Source of the DNA: Sulfitobacter sp. SK012
GTDB taxonomy: Bacteria > Pseudomonadota > Alphaproteobacteria > Rhodobacterales > Rhodobacteraceae
Assembly (NCBI RefSeq): GCF_003352085.1
Contig: NZ_CP025804.1
Location: 2,542,001-2,606,000 of the forward strand
Length of the DNA: 64,000 nt
Reading direction: 5' to 3'
The translations under genes were made by a program, and so were the position numbers. Below, piece after piece: positions 25,822 through 36,899 of this stretch (positions are counted from its first letter, which is position 1; the number at the start of each line of letters is the position of its first letter). The notes under the pieces were generated by a model. It was given only the letters and a program-made list of their open reading frames with translations. It made no database searches and was not told where the DNA came from.

Positions 25822-27031
25822 ATGCGGAAATCTCTTCAGTTACCTGCGCCGCCAGCGACAGAGCGATATCAACGGCATCGTCAATAAGTGACATACGTTG
25901 GGACAGCGCCTGTTGAACTTCGAGCAATTGCGTCGCTACATCACCCAACCCTTCGGCGCGCGTGATTTCTCTTTTATGCTCAATTTTGCACAACACTCGG
26001 GTCATCTCCATCGCACAAAGCGCCCGCCTCATTTGATGGCTTATTCGGTTCATCGCCAGCGCGGTTTTGTTGATGTCAGCAAGAACATCTTGGACCCGAC
26101 GCGCGGATTCTTCTACAACCTCGTTAAGCTCCTTCCTGACTGCGCCTGATATCTTGTCGATGGCACCGCACGGACCTTGGCTTATATCCAGAACCTCTGC
26201 GACCTGTGCGCTTTGAGCAATATACGCGATAGCATCGTTGAGCTTATCGATCTCCGTTCCAGACGTTTTTTGGATTTCGGCCGTAATTCGGAGCATTGAA
26301 TCGGACAGTTCCTGATGGTTGCTCGCAATCACACTGATTGGACCGCCGCTCCACTCAAGCTGAGATGCTTGTATTTTAAGGTTATACGGGATCAACCTGC
26401 TGCGCCCTGAAAGAGTACCAATATCACAGCTATACGTCTCAATCTTCTCCAACTTGCACAGTATTTGATCCAGCAATTTCAACTGAATAGACTGCGACGT
26501 TTTCTTGCGGTCGCCGCGTTTGGCCATTTCTTCAGCCATGATTGTGGTTGCAATTGCCCGGTAATCGGCAATCCCCTCGCTGACCATTAGTTCCACAAGT
26601 TGCGCGGCACTTTCCTCCGCGCTTAACCCCGCAATCTCTGCATGTTTGAGCTGAGCAAAAAACTTGGCAAACTGCGAAAGCTGCGGCGAAGTCGCCTGGA
26701 AATGAGAGGCTATGATCCCGTTTGTTGTCGGGAACAGCCCGATCGAGATCCAAAACTGCGCAGTGGTTGCTGATTTACACAGGTAATACCCTGCCGCGCC
26801 CATGTTTTTCTCAAGCCGCGAATTCATGCGACTGTACACCCCGTCCGGCATGTCAGGATGTGGATCAACGCCGTAGGCGGCGCGTATGACGTCTGGCAAA
26901 GAAGTGTGATGCGCCAGGTCGATAGGATAGTTGGCCGCCATTGGCAGCAATGCGTGGTCGAATTGGCAGAAGTGCAATTTCTTGCAGTCCTGCTCAACCA
27001 TCCTATCAATTACTGTGTCAGTCTCGTGCAT
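25820..27031 (-). CDS. PAS-domain protein with degenerate chemoreceptor-like helical region
   Basis: The product has 403 residues if it starts at the ATG at 27031 (410 from TTG at 27052; neither has a good ribosome site). Residues about 38-108 resemble the Aer-type PAS domain, with HPDMPDGVYSRM and GAAGYYL. The rest is helical with no membrane span. Near 213-240, LIPYNLKIQASQLE and GGPISVIASNH resemble a worn receptor tip, but the canonical chemoreceptor hairpin is absent. It could be a cytoplasmic sensor or scaffold related to chemotaxis proteins. No che genes are nearby. Confidence 0.5.
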   Translation of the reverse strand: MHETDTVIDRMVEQDCKKLHFCQFDHALLPMAANYPIDLAHHTSLPDVIRAAYGVDPHPDMPDGVYSRMNSRLEKNMGAAGYYLCKSATTAQFWISIGLFPTTNGIIASHFQATSPQLSQFAKFFAQLKHAEIAGLSAEESAAQLVELMVSEGIADYRAIATTIMAEEMAKRGDRKKTSQSIQLKLLDQILCKLEKIETYSCDIGTLSGRSRLIPYNLKIQASQLEWSGGPISVIASNHQELSDSMLRITAEIQKTSGTEIDKLNDAIAYIAQSAQVAEVLDISQGPCGAIDKISGAVRKELNEVVEESARRVQDVLADINKTALAMNRISHQMRRALCAMEMTRVLCKIEHKREITRAEGLGDVATQLLEVQQALSQRMSLIDDAVDIALSLAAQVTEEISA

Positions 27032-27099
27032 CAAACTTCGATCAAAGGGCAATTATTCTTTTCTGCCACAGCTTGTTTGAGCAACCGTTAATGGGCGCG

Positions 27100-27972
27100 C
27101 TACCCCATCTTTCGCAACCGCTGGATCAGACTTGAGGTGTCCCAGCGCCCACCGCCCAGCTTTTGCACATCTTTGTAGAATTGATCTACCAACGCCGTGA
27201 CTGGCAAGCTCGCGCCTGTTTCATCAGCCGTATCCAGACAAATCCCCAAATCTTTGCGCATCCAATCGACTGCAAAGCCGTGGTTAAACTCATCATCCAA
27301 CATCGTCTCATAGCGATTGGTCATTTGCCAGCTGCCCGCGGCACCTTGGCTGATAACCTCAACAACCGCGCGGCCATCAAGGCCTGCTTTTTCCGCAAAA
27401 TGCAGCGCCTCAGACAATCCCTGCACCACACCTGCGATGGCGATCTGGTTGCACATCTTGGTCATCTGGCCAGCGCCACTGTCCCCAATGCGGCGGCACA
27501 TTTTCGAGTAAACTTCCAAAAGCGGTAGGGCGCGGTCAAATGCGTCTTGGGCACCGCCACACATAATCGACAGCTGGGCGTTTTCGGCGCCTGCTTGCCC
27601 GCCCGAAATAGGCGCGTCGATGAAACTGATCCCTGCTTCTTGCGCCACGTCGTGCAACTCCCGCGTGACCGCCGCCGACACTGTCGTGTGATCGACAAAA
27701 ACCGATCCCGATGCCATCCCTGCAAACGCGCCGTCCGGGCCCAAACAGACCGAGCGCAGGTCGTCATCATTGCCAACACAGGACATCACAAATTCTGCAC
27801 CCGTGGCAGCTCCGTGCGGTGTTGGAGATGCTGCGCCGCCTTGTGCATTGGCCCAATCGTTCGCTTTGGACGCCGTGCGATTGTAAACCGTCACCGCATG
27901 CCCCGCCTTTTGCAGGTGTCCCGCCATGGGTCCACCCATGACGCCAAGTCCCAAAAATGCTAGCTGTGCCAT
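27100..27972 (-). CDS. NAD(P)-dependent beta-hydroxyacid dehydrogenase (3-hydroxyisobutyrate dehydrogenase family)
   Basis: The 290-residue protein has the Rossmann motif FLGLGVMGGPMAGHL at residues 5-19, the substrate segment FIDAPISGGQAGAENAQL (shown as DAPISGGQAGA) near 117 and the catalytic Lys in KMCNQ near 171. These belong to the 3-hydroxyisobutyrate/tartronate semialdehyde/GLYR family. The exact substrate is open, since valine or glyoxylate catabolic genes are not adjacent. Its start lies 120 bp from the divergent penicillin-acylase gene. Confidence 0.85.
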   Translation of the reverse strand: MAQLAFLGLGVMGGPMAGHLQKAGHAVTVYNRTASKANDWANAQGGAASPTPHGAATGAEFVMSCVGNDDDLRSVCLGPDGAFAGMASGSVFVDHTTVSAAVTRELHDVAQEAGISFIDAPISGGQAGAENAQLSIMCGGAQDAFDRALPLLEVYSKMCRRIGDSGAGQMTKMCNQIAIAGVVQGLSEALHFAEKAGLDGRAVVEVISQGAAGSWQMTNRYETMLDDEFNHGFAVDWMRKDLGICLDTADETGASLPVTALVDQFYKDVQKLGGGRWDTSSLIQRLRKMG

Positions 27973-28092
27973 CGGCTTTTCCTTAATGATTTGTTGCGCT
28001 ATTGCTTGGCCGAACCTAACACCCTGACCACAAGGGTCAATTGCGGCCCAAGCCTTATAGATCGCTGCCCCAACTTTTCTGAGGAGACCTCC

Positions 28093-30561
28093 ATGGCGCT
28101 CGTTTTTCGCTGGCTGATCCGCCTCACAGCGACGCTGATCGTGCTCAGCGTGATGGCTGTGTCGTTGGTCTATTGGCTCGCCTCAAGATCGCTGCCGGAA
28201 TACAACGCCGAAGTCGCGGTGCCAAACCTCAGCGCGCCGGTCGAGATCGTGCGCGACAATGCCAATGTGCCGCATATTTTTGGATCTAAAGACGATGACG
28301 TGTTTTATGGCTTAGGGTTTGCCCATGCGCAGGACCGCCTGTGGCAAATGACGATGCTGCGTCGCACGGCACAAGGGCGGTTGTCTGAAGTGTTTGGTGA
28401 GGCCACGCTGAGCACTGATAAGCTACTGCGCCGGTTGGACATCTACACGCTTTCTGTCGCGTCGGTTGAAGCGCTACGGCCGGAAACCCTTGATGCGCTA
28501 AAAGCCTATTCTGCGGGTGTGAACGCGCGCCTTGATCAGATCAACACCGATGCGTTGGGCCGTGGCGCGCCCGAGATGTTTTTGTTCAACGCCCCGATGG
28601 CGCCGTGGCGCCCCGCAGATTCGATTGCGATTGTAAAACTGTTGGGCCTGCAACTGTCGGGCCATTTGGATGCCGAAGTGATCCGGGCACGGGTGTCCTT
28701 GGCCCTCGCAGATGAGGAACGGGTCCGCGATATTTTGCCCGACGCACCCGGAACCGGTATTGCCGCCCTGCCCCAATATTCCGAACTAGCGCCCGGCACG
28801 CGGCAAATTGCGCAGAACATCCCACTTGATCCGCATCCCTTAAGCCCATTCAAACGCTTTGCACTTGCGGGCGCATCAAATGCGTTTGCGGCCGCCCCCT
28901 CGCGGTCGGCCTCTGGTGGCACGCTGTTGGCCAATGATCCGCATCTGGGCTTTACCGCACCGTCGGTCTGGTATCTTGCGCGGCTGGAATTGCAATCGGG
29001 TGGCGTAATTGGGGCTACGATACCCGGCCTTCCTGTTGTGCTGACGGGGCGGAGTGCCAATTTAGGTTGGGGGATGACGTCGTCCTACCTTGATGATCAG
29101 GACGTCTATATCGAGGCGCTCAACACCGCCAACCCGGAAGAATACCGCACCCCTGACGGCTTCAAAAAATTCGTCACCCGTGCGTCAATTATCAACATCA
29201 AAGACGCGGTCCCTGCCACGCTGACGTTGCGCTGGACCGACAATGGGCCGGTCCTGCCCGGTTCGCATTACAATCTGGCCAGCATCACGCCACCAGGGCA
29301 TGTTGTGTCGGTTGCGTGGACCGTTCTAAGCGCGCGCGACACGTCTCTTCAGGCCGCCATGGACCTTATGCACACCAAGACCGTTGCAGAGGGCATCGGC
29401 GCGTCTGAGGGCTATATCGCGCCATCGCTGAACCTCACGCTGGTAGACAGCCAAAACATCGCGATGAAAACCGTCGGGGCCGCGCCCCGCCGTGATCCTG
29501 CACACCAAAGCCAAGGGCGGATGCCGACGCCCGGTTGGATCGCCACCAACCGCTGGCAAGGCGTGATGCCGTTTTCGACCAACCCTGGGTTTGTTTCGCC
29601 CGAAGGTGGGATCCTTGGGAACACCAACAACAAAACCGTGGACCGGCCGTTTCCCAATCACATCTCGTTCGAATGGGGTGATACACAGCGTGTGCAACGT
29701 TGGCAGCGCCTGATGCAAAACCGTCAGGTCCATACCCGTGACAGCTTTATCGAAGCGCAGCTGGACACGGTTAGCTTTACGGCGCGCTCGCTGTTGCCTC
29801 TGATTGGTACCGAGTTGTGGTTCACCGGTGAGGCCGCCGCTGAGGGCACGGATGAGCGGATGCGCCAACGCGCGCTGATGCTGCTTGCTGGGTGGTCTGG
29901 TGAGATGAACGAACATCTGCCCGAACCTCTGATCTACGCCGCTTGGCTGCGCAGTCTGCAAGCACGATTGATCCAAGACGAGCTGGGTCCTCTGGCTGCA
30001 GAGTTCAATCATGTTGAGCCACTTTTCATCGAACGGGCCTTTCGCAATGTTGATGGTGCTGGCGTGTGGTGCGATGTGCTCCAATCTGCCCCCATCGAGA
30101 CCTGCGCCGACATGGCGCGGCTGGCGCTTGATGATGCGCTGATCTGGATCGGGGAAACTTGGGGGGGCGGTTCACTTGAATCCCTGCGCTGGGGCGACGC
30201 ACATCAGGCCACGCATGATCACCCCGTGCTGGGTAAGGTTCCGGTGTTGCGCTATTTCGTCAACATCCGTCAGTCGACCTCTGGCGGCGATAACACGCTG
30301 CAGCGGGGCCGAACCAAAGGGACCACGCCGGATCCTTTCAATAATGTTCATGGTGCGGGATACCGCGGTGTCTATGATTTCGCCGATCCCGACAGCTCGG
30401 TTTTTGTCACATCGACGGGCCAATCGGGCCACTTTTTGTCGCGTCACTATGATGACATGGCACAACTTTGGCGGCGCGGTGAATACATCCCCATGTCGCT
30501 GGATGCCGACCTTGCGCGCGCGGCCTCGGTTGGCGTGACAACGTTGGTACCGCAACGATGA
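28093..30561 (+). CDS. Penicillin acylase family protein (Ntn hydrolase)
   Basis: The 822-residue precursor has an N-terminal membrane or signal segment (about 10-30), the alpha chain with [15 protein letters not shown] and [14 protein letters not shown], and the self-cleavage site [10 protein letters not shown], where Ser262 would become the beta-chain N-terminal nucleophile. Later [10 protein letters not shown] and [15 protein letters not shown] are typical. Family members split amides such as beta-lactam side chains or acyl-homoserine lactones; which one is unclear. GAGGAG precedes the ATG at 28093. The TGA overlaps rluE. Confidence 0.88.
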   Translation: MALVFRWLIRLTATLIVLSVMAVSLVYWLASRSLPEYNAEVAVPNLSAPVEIVRDNANVPHIFGSKDDDVFYGLGFAHAQDRLWQMTMLRRTAQGRLSEVFGEATLSTDKLLRRLDIYTLSVASVEALRPETLDALKAYSAGVNARLDQINTDALGRGAPEMFLFNAPMAPWRPADSIAIVKLLGLQLSGHLDAEVIRARVSLALADEERVRDILPDAPGTGIAALPQYSELAPGTRQIAQNIPLDPHPLSPFKRFALAGASNAFAAAPSRSASGGTLLANDPHLGFTAPSVWYLARLELQSGGVIGATIPGLPVVLTGRSANLGWGMTSSYLDDQDVYIEALNTANPEEYRTPDGFKKFVTRASIINIKDAVPATLTLRWTDNGPVLPGSHYNLASITPPGHVVSVAWTVLSARDTSLQAAMDLMHTKTVAEGIGASEGYIAPSLNLTLVDSQNIAMKTVGAAPRRDPAHQSQGRMPTPGWIATNRWQGVMPFSTNPGFVSPEGGILGNTNNKTVDRPFPNHISFEWGDTQRVQRWQRLMQNRQVHTRDSFIEAQLDTVSFTARSLLPLIGTELWFTGEAAAEGTDERMRQRALMLLAGWSGEMNEHLPEPLIYAAWLRSLQARLIQDELGPLAAEFNHVEPLFIERAFRNVDGAGVWCDVLQSAPIETCADMARLALDDALIWIGETWGGGSLESLRWGDAHQATHDHPVLGKVPVLRYFVNIRQSTSGGDNTLQRGRTKGTTPDPFNNVHGAGYRGVYDFADPDSSVFVTSTGQSGHFLSRHYDDMAQLWRRGEYIPMSLDADLARAASVGVTTLVPQR

Positions 30562-31127
30562 GTTCCTTGCGCGTCATCCTTTTTAACAAGCCTTTCGGCG
30601 TGCTGTCACAGTTCACGGATAAAGGTACCGAAGGATCGCCGCGCCCGACGCTGTCCAATTACATTAAGGAGCCTGGGTTTTATCCCGCAGGCCGGTTGGA
30701 CCGTGACAGCGAAGGGTTGATGGTATTGACCGATCATGGGCCGTTGCAGGCGCGCATTGCCAATCCCAAACATAAGATGGCGAAAACCTATTGGGTTCAG
30801 GTTGAAGGTACGCCGGATGATGCGGCCCTTGGTGCCTTGCGTCAGGGCGTCACGCTCAAGGACGGCACCACAGCCCCCGCAGATGTGCGCATCATCCAAG
30901 CTCCAAGCCCATTATGGGACCGCGACCCGCCGGTGCGTTTTCGTAAGACGGTTCCGGATGCATGGATCGAGATCACCATTCGCGAGGGCCGCAACCGTCA
31001 GGTCCGCCGCATGACCGCACATGTTGGTCTGCCTACCCTGCGCCTGATCCGCGCTCAGATCGGGGATTGGAAGCTCAACGATCTGGCTCCCGGTGCTTGG
31101 CGGTTTGCATCTGCATCAGGGCCGTAA
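30558..31127 (+). CDS. rluE: Ribosomal large-subunit pseudouridine synthase, RluE type
   Basis: The 189-residue protein lacks the S4 domain and consists of the RsuA/RluE-type catalytic domain. [14 protein letters not shown] (about 41-54) holds the catalytic Asp, and [23 protein letters not shown] lies near the end (seen as [13 protein letters not shown]). It isomerises one uridine in 23S rRNA. The ATGA overlap with the acylase gene implies co-translation, though the functions are unrelated. Confidence 0.88.
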   Translation: MSSLRVILFNKPFGVLSQFTDKGTEGSPRPTLSNYIKEPGFYPAGRLDRDSEGLMVLTDHGPLQARIANPKHKMAKTYWVQVEGTPDDAALGALRQGVTLKDGTTAPADVRIIQAPSPLWDRDPPVRFRKTVPDAWIEITIREGRNRQVRRMTAHVGLPTLRLIRAQIGDWKLNDLAPGAWRFASASGP

Positions 31128-31133
31128 CGCGCC

Positions 31134-31535
31134 TCAGGAAAATGCCCGTGCGATGGCGACACCCGCCGTCGCGGACACTGCCGTCAGGAAAACACCCCAC
31201 GTCAGATCCGTCGCTACCATCGCTGACGTCCAATCTTTGAGCGTGGCAAAGTTGGTGAATTCATACGTGCCATAGGCCAATGCGCCAATCAGCGCGGCAT
31301 TGCCAAAAACCCACCACAGGCTGCGGTCCTGGGCCAATGCAGGCACCGAGACGAACCAAAGCAGCACAGCGATGTAGAACGCATAGAACACAAATGCCGG
31401 GAATATTCGAAAATTGTCGAGCAGCAGTGGCCCAATATCCCGCTCAAAAATGGGCTTAATCAGATAGCTTAGGCCCAGAAAATCCAAACAGAGAAAGACA
31501 CCGATGGTGGCACAATATAGGATCAACAAGGTCAT
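31134..31535 (-). CDS. DUF2177 family membrane protein
   Basis: The 133-residue protein has about four membrane helices. YGTYEFTNFATLKDW (about 88-102) and DLTWGVFLTAVSA are the recognisable DUF2177 features. Its function is not known. It is convergent with rluE with a 6-bp gap and precedes nothing on its own strand. Confidence 0.82.
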   Translation of the reverse strand: MTLLILYCATIGVFLCLDFLGLSYLIKPIFERDIGPLLLDNFRIFPAFVFYAFYIAVLLWFVSVPALAQDRSLWWVFGNAALIGALAYGTYEFTNFATLKDWTSAMVATDLTWGVFLTAVSATAGVAIARAFS

Positions 31536-31617
31536 TTAGGCCTCCCGCGGCTTGGCGTCTAAAGAACGATATGTTCCGGTGCGTGCAAAAAGCGACCGCT
31601 TGGTGAGAATAAATGCC

Positions 31618-32919
31618 TCAGCCTAACCGCAAATAGGTCGCTTCTTGTGCCGCAGACCACCTTACTGTGATCTCAAAGCCATCATCGCCCTGCGTTTCGC
31701 TTACCACCACGTCTTGCTCAAATAGCCACGCACGTTTGCGCCCATCTGCAAAACTCAGTGTCAGATCTGCCTCGCGAAGCGCGCCTTGCAATGCCTCTGC
31801 GAGGGTGTGCTGGAGTGTTTCGAGCCCCTCGCCCGTAAGCGCAGAAATCGCCAGAACTTCGTCGTCGCGTGCAGCGCGTTCGCGCAGTGCATCGGCCGCG
31901 TCATCGGGCAATTGATCAAGCTTGTTCCAAACTTCCAACCGGCGCGTGTCTTCTGGCACACCAAGGGAGGTCAGGATTTCGGCCACATCGCGGGCTTGTT
32001 CTTCGGTCTTGGCGTGGCTGATATCGCGCACATGGCAGATAATATCAGCGGCCAGCACCTCTTCAAGTGTCGCCCGGAACGACGCAACCAGTTCGGTTGG
32101 CAAATCAGAGATGAATCCAACAGTGTCGCTTAGGATAATCTCGGGACCATCCAACAGCTCAAGACTGCGCATGGTGGGATCGAGCGTGGCAAAGAGCATA
32201 TCCTTGGCCATCACATTTGCACCGGTCAGCCGATTAAAGAGCGTCGATTTGCCTGCGTTGGTATAACCCACCAACGCCACAATCGGATACGGCACCTTGG
32301 CACGGGCTGCACGGTGCAACGCGCGGGTCTTAACCACCTTGTCGAGCTGGCGGCGCAATCGAACCAGTTGGTCGTCAATGGCACGCCTGTCCGCTTCAAT
32401 TTGCGTCTCGCCGGGGCCACCTACAAACCCAAGCCCGCCACGTTGACGTTCCAAGTGGGTCCATGCGCGCACCAGCCGGGTGCGTTGGTAATTCAATGCG
32501 GCCATTTCGACCTGCAGCACACCTTCTCGGGTCGCCGCACGGTCGCTGAAAATCTCGAGGATCAGACCGGTACGGTCCAGCAATTTGACGTCCCACGCCT
32601 TTTCCAGATTGCGCTGTTGTACGGGCGATACGGGTCCGTCCACCAACACCAGCTCAATCTCATTGTCGTGCAGGTTCTTTTTGACTTCGTCGATCTTGCC
32701 CTTACCGAACAGCATGCCGGCGCTGACGCTGCGCAGCGGCACCACGTTGGCCCCGGTCACCACAAGATTTGGCAAGGCTTCGGCGAGTGCAATGGCTTCG
32801 GCCAACGCAGGTTCCGCCTCGCGGCGGTCAGGATCCGTTTTGATGTCAGGATGCAGCACCCACGCGCGGGTCTGCGCGGGGCCATCGGTTTCGTCTACTT
32901 GGAATTGAGATCGGCTCAA
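31618..32919 (-). CDS. hflX: GTPase HflX, ribosome-splitting factor
   Basis: The 433-residue protein has the N-terminal HflX domain ([18 protein letters not shown], the [15 protein letters not shown] linker loop) and a C-terminal G domain with GYTNAGKST (G1), the DTVGFI G3 box and NKLD (G4). HflX separates stalled or hibernating ribosomes in stress. Its ATG overlaps the TGA of hfq (32916-32919), the classic hfq-hflX pair. Confidence 0.94.
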   Translation of the reverse strand: MSRSQFQVDETDGPAQTRAWVLHPDIKTDPDRREAEPALAEAIALAEALPNLVVTGANVVPLRSVSAGMLFGKGKIDEVKKNLHDNEIELVLVDGPVSPVQQRNLEKAWDVKLLDRTGLILEIFSDRAATREGVLQVEMAALNYQRTRLVRAWTHLERQRGGLGFVGGPGETQIEADRRAIDDQLVRLRRQLDKVVKTRALHRAARAKVPYPIVALVGYTNAGKSTLFNRLTGANVMAKDMLFATLDPTMRSLELLDGPEIILSDTVGFISDLPTELVASFRATLEEVLAADIICHVRDISHAKTEEQARDVAEILTSLGVPEDTRRLEVWNKLDQLPDDAADALRERAARDDEVLAISALTGEGLETLQHTLAEALQGALREADLTLSFADGRKRAWLFEQDVVVSETQGDDGFEITVRWSAAQEATYLRLG

Positions 32920-33155
32920 GAAGCCTCTTCACCCTCGTACAAGCTAATGGGTTGGCTTGGCATGATAGTGGAAATCGCATGTTTATAAACGAGCTGTGAC
33001 TGACCATCGCGTCGCAAAAGAACGCAGAAGTTGTCAAACCAAGTAATGACGCCTTGCAGTTTCACGCCATTGATCAAGAAAATCGTGACCGGTACTTTGG
33101 TCTTGCGCACGTGGTTCAGGAACGCATCCTGAAGGTTCTGTCTGTCAGACGCCAT
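32916..33155 (-). CDS. hfq: RNA chaperone Hfq
   Basis: The 79-residue protein contains the Sm1 core ([30 protein letters not shown]) and the Sm2 motif [10 protein letters not shown], with a short acidic tail as in alphaproteobacteria. It forms hexamers that pair small RNAs with messages. It sits between trkH and hflX, at its usual place downstream of the ntr-trk genes. Confidence 0.96.
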   Translation of the reverse strand: MASDRQNLQDAFLNHVRKTKVPVTIFLINGVKLQGVITWFDNFCVLLRRDGQSQLVYKHAISTIMPSQPISLYEGEEAS

Positions 33156-33284
33156 TGTTGTTTCTCGCTTTTATTCTTGCTGGTGCCCGCGGACCGGACT
33201 CCCCTTTGTCTAAGTATGGGGAGTGTTTGCAGGAGTTTCCAGCGCAAATTTCGAACCGTTGGTGCAAAAGCGCCGGTTGTGTGT

Positions 33285-34820
33285 CTATGCGCGCCATAAG
33301 TCCGGGGTCAGCAGAGCGATGATCGCAAGGGTCTCAAGCCGCCCCAACACCATCGCGGCACAGAAAATAGCCTTGGCTGCGGGTGCCAAATCAAGCAGTC
33401 GAATGGGGTCTTCAGCGGCATATTGGATCAGCGGTCCTGTGGTTGATAAACTTGCCACTGCCATCACCAGAGCATTTTCAAAGGAGACGCCTACTGAGGC
33501 CAATGCCAGCGTAATCACGGCCATCGAAATTGCCAGCAACATGAAAAATATCCATGCAATGAAGGCCCCATTGCTTTGTAATCTGCGGCCCGCAACGCCC
33601 GCACCACTCACAGCATGGGGGTGCACCAACTGATCCATGTCGCGCACGCCATTGCGGTAAAGCGCAAAAACCCGCAGCAATTTGACTCCGCCCGCTGTCG
33701 TGGCAACCCCGCCACCAATCAGGGCCAGCCCCATCAAGATTAGCCCCGGCGTGCCTAAACCTGACCAGTTTTGCGACTGACCCCAAAATTCAGACACAAA
33801 CCCCGTTGTGCTGAGAAATGACATGACGGTAAAAAGAGCACCCCATAGTGCCCCAAACGCCTCATCAAGCGGGTTTTCAGCAGCCACGGCGTACGCCCCT
33901 AGCCAATGACGCGCAAACAGAACCAGCGGAACGCCTGCAACAATCGCAAGACCAATGCGAAATTCGGGATCGTTGCGCAACGCACTGTGGGTGCCAGTAA
34001 TCGTATCTTTGGAGAAGGTAAGACGCGACAGCGCAAAAGCCATAAAAATGAACATGACCAATTCACCGCCGAATCCGGCACCCGCAGTTTCGGCACCGCC
34101 GGTGTTGGAGATGCCCGAGGTCGACATCACTGACATGGCATGCACCAGCGCCGTCAATGGGGCCACGCCGCTGCCCATCAACAACAACCATTGAAGCAAC
34201 GTCAGCGCCATATAGAGCGGGAACAACGTACGAACCGACCGCAAGATGCGCTGGCGCGGTTCAATCTCGGCCATTTGAGTGAAAGCAGTCGCACGCCGAC
34301 CGGGCTCATTTTGGGCCGTCACCTCGAACCCACCAAGGTTGAGCGGCGCAAGGACGGCTACGGCGGCGATCCACATCAGCAGGCCACCCATCCACCCTAC
34401 TTGGGCGCGCCACAGATGCAGCGACGGATTAAGGCGGGACGGATCGTCAAAAACAGCAGCCCCGGTGGTCGTAAATGCGCTGACCATTTCGATATAGGCA
34501 TTGATGAACTTAGTGGTTGGAAGAACCTCAACAAAGGGCAGCGCCATAAAAATGGGCAGAAACACAAACGCACAGAAAAGCGACAACAACGGGCCAAGCG
34601 CAGATTTTTGGGATTCGCGACCCGAATGCGCCACCGCAACCATCACAAAGACCACCAAACCGACCAGCCCTGCATAGAGAAACGCGCGCCCGGTATCGGG
34701 GTCACGCACCGCAAAGCCGTGGCCGGCTGGCACCAGCATCGACACAGACACGATACCGAACAGCAGCAAAAACAGCGGCAGTCGCAGCGTTTCGCGGCGG
34801 ATATAACTTTCGCGGCGCAT
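33285..34820 (-). CDS. trkH: Trk potassium uptake protein TrkH
   Basis: The 511-residue membrane protein has about ten to twelve helices and four pore loops, seen as SAFTTTGAAV, SVMSTSGISNTGG, FLSTTGFVSE and SLSTTGPL, each with the selectivity-filter Gly. It is the potassium channel subunit of Trk, gated by TrkA. It lies 31 bp downstream of trkA on the same strand. Confidence 0.93.
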   Translation of the reverse strand: MRRESYIRRETLRLPLFLLLFGIVSVSMLVPAGHGFAVRDPDTGRAFLYAGLVGLVVFVMVAVAHSGRESQKSALGPLLSLFCAFVFLPIFMALPFVEVLPTTKFINAYIEMVSAFTTTGAAVFDDPSRLNPSLHLWRAQVGWMGGLLMWIAAVAVLAPLNLGGFEVTAQNEPGRRATAFTQMAEIEPRQRILRSVRTLFPLYMALTLLQWLLLMGSGVAPLTALVHAMSVMSTSGISNTGGAETAGAGFGGELVMFIFMAFALSRLTFSKDTITGTHSALRNDPEFRIGLAIVAGVPLVLFARHWLGAYAVAAENPLDEAFGALWGALFTVMSFLSTTGFVSEFWGQSQNWSGLGTPGLILMGLALIGGGVATTAGGVKLLRVFALYRNGVRDMDQLVHPHAVSGAGVAGRRLQSNGAFIAWIFFMLLAISMAVITLALASVGVSFENALVMAVASLSTTGPLIQYAAEDPIRLLDLAPAAKAIFCAAMVLGRLETLAIIALLTPDLWRA

Positions 34821-34851
34821 GGCATATCCCCCTGCTGTTGAGTGCGTGGCG

Positions 34852-36228
34852 TCAGAAAAAGTCGATGGAGACCTGCATCAACTGCTCAAGTTGTGGCACA
34901 TCCCCCGACAGGGCAAAGACGGCAATCACGTCACCTTCGTCGATTCGGGTGGAACCACTGGGGCGAATAACGTCCTGACCTTTGCGCACGGCCCCCACCA
35001 ACACCCCTTCGGGAAAGTCGATGTCTGCAATGCGTTTGCCAGCAATGGGCGATGTGGACAGAACTTCGGCCTCAATCACCTCGGCTTCGGTATCCCCAAT
35101 GGAATAGACGGCCCGCACCCGGCCATGGCGAATGTGGCGCAGGATCGAACTGACAGTGGTGGCGCGCGGGTTGATATAGGCATCGATCCCCAGCGGCGTC
35201 ATCAAAGGCACCAGCGTCGGATCGTTAATCAGCGCAATCGTAAAATCGCAGCCTTCCGCTTTGGCGCGCACGCAGGCCAGCATGTTGGTTTTATCGTCAT
35301 CGGTCACGGCCAGCATCGCGTCGGCGCGGCTTATCCCTGCTTCGGCCAGCAAGCCTGCGTCCAGACCATCACCATTCAGCACAATCGTTCGCTCGAGCGC
35401 TTCGGCGGCACGTTCTGCACAGACACGGCTTTTTTCGATGACCTTGGTGCGGATGCGGTTTGCGCTTTGCTCCAGCGTTTGGGCCACGGTCAGACCAACG
35501 TTGCCGCCGCCGACGAGTACCACACGTTCTTGCTTGGAGGTCTTCTTGCCAAAAATCTCCATCGTGCGGGCGATGTCGTCTTTATGGGTGAAAAGATAAC
35601 AATCATCGCCAGCAAAAAGCTGATCCTTAGCCTCCGGCGCAAAGAGCGTGCCATCGCGACGCACCCCTACGACAACGGCGCGCAAGGTCGAAAATAGGTC
35701 CGTCAGCTGGCGCAAGGGCGTGTGAATGACCGGGCATTCGGCATCAATGGTTATCCCAAACAGCTGTGCCTGACCGTCCATGAATACTTCAGTGTCAAAG
35801 GCGGCAGGTGCGCGCAGGCGTTGCAAGGCCGCGGCGGCGACTTCTTTTTCTGGGCTGATCACTACATCAATCGGCATGTGATCGCGGCGGTAAAGATCAG
35901 AGTAAATCGCATCTAAGTAGGATTGGCTGCGCAGACGCGCGATCTTGCGGTTGATGCCAAAGACCGAATGGGCAACCTGACAGGTCACCATATTGACCTC
36001 ATCAGAATGCGTGGCCGCAATGATCATTTCGGCGTCACGCGCGCCTGCACGGTCCAGCACGTCGGGGTAGCTGGCAAAACCAGCGATCCCCTGCACATCA
36101 AGCGTGTCCGTCGCACGGCGCACAAGATCGACGTCATTATCGACGACCGTGACGTCATTGCGTTCACCTGACAGGTGTCGGGCGATTTGCCATCCGACTT
36201 GGCCAGCGCCACAGATGATAACCTTCAT
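34852..36228 (-). CDS. trkA: Trk system regulatory subunit TrkA
   Basis: The 458-residue cytoplasmic protein contains two RCK units: MKVIICGAGQVGWQIAR at residue 1 and VVLVGGGNVGLTVAQ near 233, both NAD(H)-binding, each followed by a TrkA-C domain (the last ends near 450). It controls TrkH in response to nucleotides. In other Rhodobacterales it follows ntrX directly; here two plus-strand genes lie between. Confidence 0.94.
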   Translation of the reverse strand: MKVIICGAGQVGWQIARHLSGERNDVTVVDNDVDLVRRATDTLDVQGIAGFASYPDVLDRAGARDAEMIIAATHSDEVNMVTCQVAHSVFGINRKIARLRSQSYLDAIYSDLYRRDHMPIDVVISPEKEVAAAALQRLRAPAAFDTEVFMDGQAQLFGITIDAECPVIHTPLRQLTDLFSTLRAVVVGVRRDGTLFAPEAKDQLFAGDDCYLFTHKDDIARTMEIFGKKTSKQERVVLVGGGNVGLTVAQTLEQSANRIRTKVIEKSRVCAERAAEALERTIVLNGDGLDAGLLAEAGISRADAMLAVTDDDKTNMLACVRAKAEGCDFTIALINDPTLVPLMTPLGIDAYINPRATTVSSILRHIRHGRVRAVYSIGDTEAEVIEAEVLSTSPIAGKRIADIDFPEGVLVGAVRKGQDVIRPSGSTRIDEGDVIAVFALSGDVPQLEQLMQVSIDFF

Positions 36229-36352
36229 GGGGTACCTTGATCCTTTGCAACTGGCCCGAAAGGCCTGTCAAACCGAGGGTATGAAATGACAGAAGCCCCA
36301 TGAGGGGTCAAATCAATTGTCTACGCCCCGGTTCTCGGGCAGAATTGGCAAT

Positions 36353-36826
36353 ATGAAATTTATGCACATATGCCTACTGCCTCTGATCTTGGCTTTGGGT
36401 TCCTGCGCGCCCTTGGCGATCTATTACAAACCCGGTGTGCCTGTTGCGCGATTGCAAGCAGACACAAACACCTGTGCAGTTTCGGCTTTGCAATCGGTTC
36501 CGGTGAACACCCAAATATTCCAAGATCCACCGCGGTATATTCCGGGCCGTCGCAGATGTAATGGTGCGGGCAATTGCACCACACGCGGAGGCTATTACGT
36601 TTCCGGCCAGATATATTCCGTTGATGTAAACGAAAAGCTTCGCAGGCAAACCCGCGATCAATGTATGGCCGCGAAGGGCTATGCACCCGTGTCGATCCCA
36701 CCGTGCCCAGACAACATCGCGCGCGCAGCCCCACCGGGTGCCACCACCACATTGCCGCCCCTTGATGAGCGCAGCTGTGTGATCCGCAACAAAGATGGCA
36801 GCTACCAGATTGTAACGCGCGGTTAA
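36353..36826 (+). CDS. Hypothetical lipoprotein
   Basis: The 157-residue protein has a short signal peptide and a lipobox LGSC with Cys18, so it should be lipid-anchored. The mature part has six further Cys, among them CNGAGNC near 72 and a CPDN segment, and a Pro/Thr-rich tail. I do not recognise a family. The ATG at 36353 begins the signal; an earlier in-frame start at 36317 would add 12 residues before it. It is the first of two plus-strand genes between trkA and ntrX. Confidence 0.65.
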   Translation: MKFMHICLLPLILALGSCAPLAIYYKPGVPVARLQADTNTCAVSALQSVPVNTQIFQDPPRYIPGRRRCNGAGNCTTRGGYYVSGQIYSVDVNEKLRRQTRDQCMAAKGYAPVSIPPCPDNIARAAPPGATTTLPPLDERSCVIRNKDGSYQIVTRG

Positions 36827-36899
36827 GCGTCAATTGAAGCTGGTGCAAACGTGTGCAAAGCCTATGATGCTCGCGAAACACAGATTCTAGAGTACACAA

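Noticed and set aside
34819..35697. 292-codon frame on the plus strand over trkA
   Set aside because: It lies fully opposite a conserved trkA and shows no known motif; it is a shadow of high-GC codon use.
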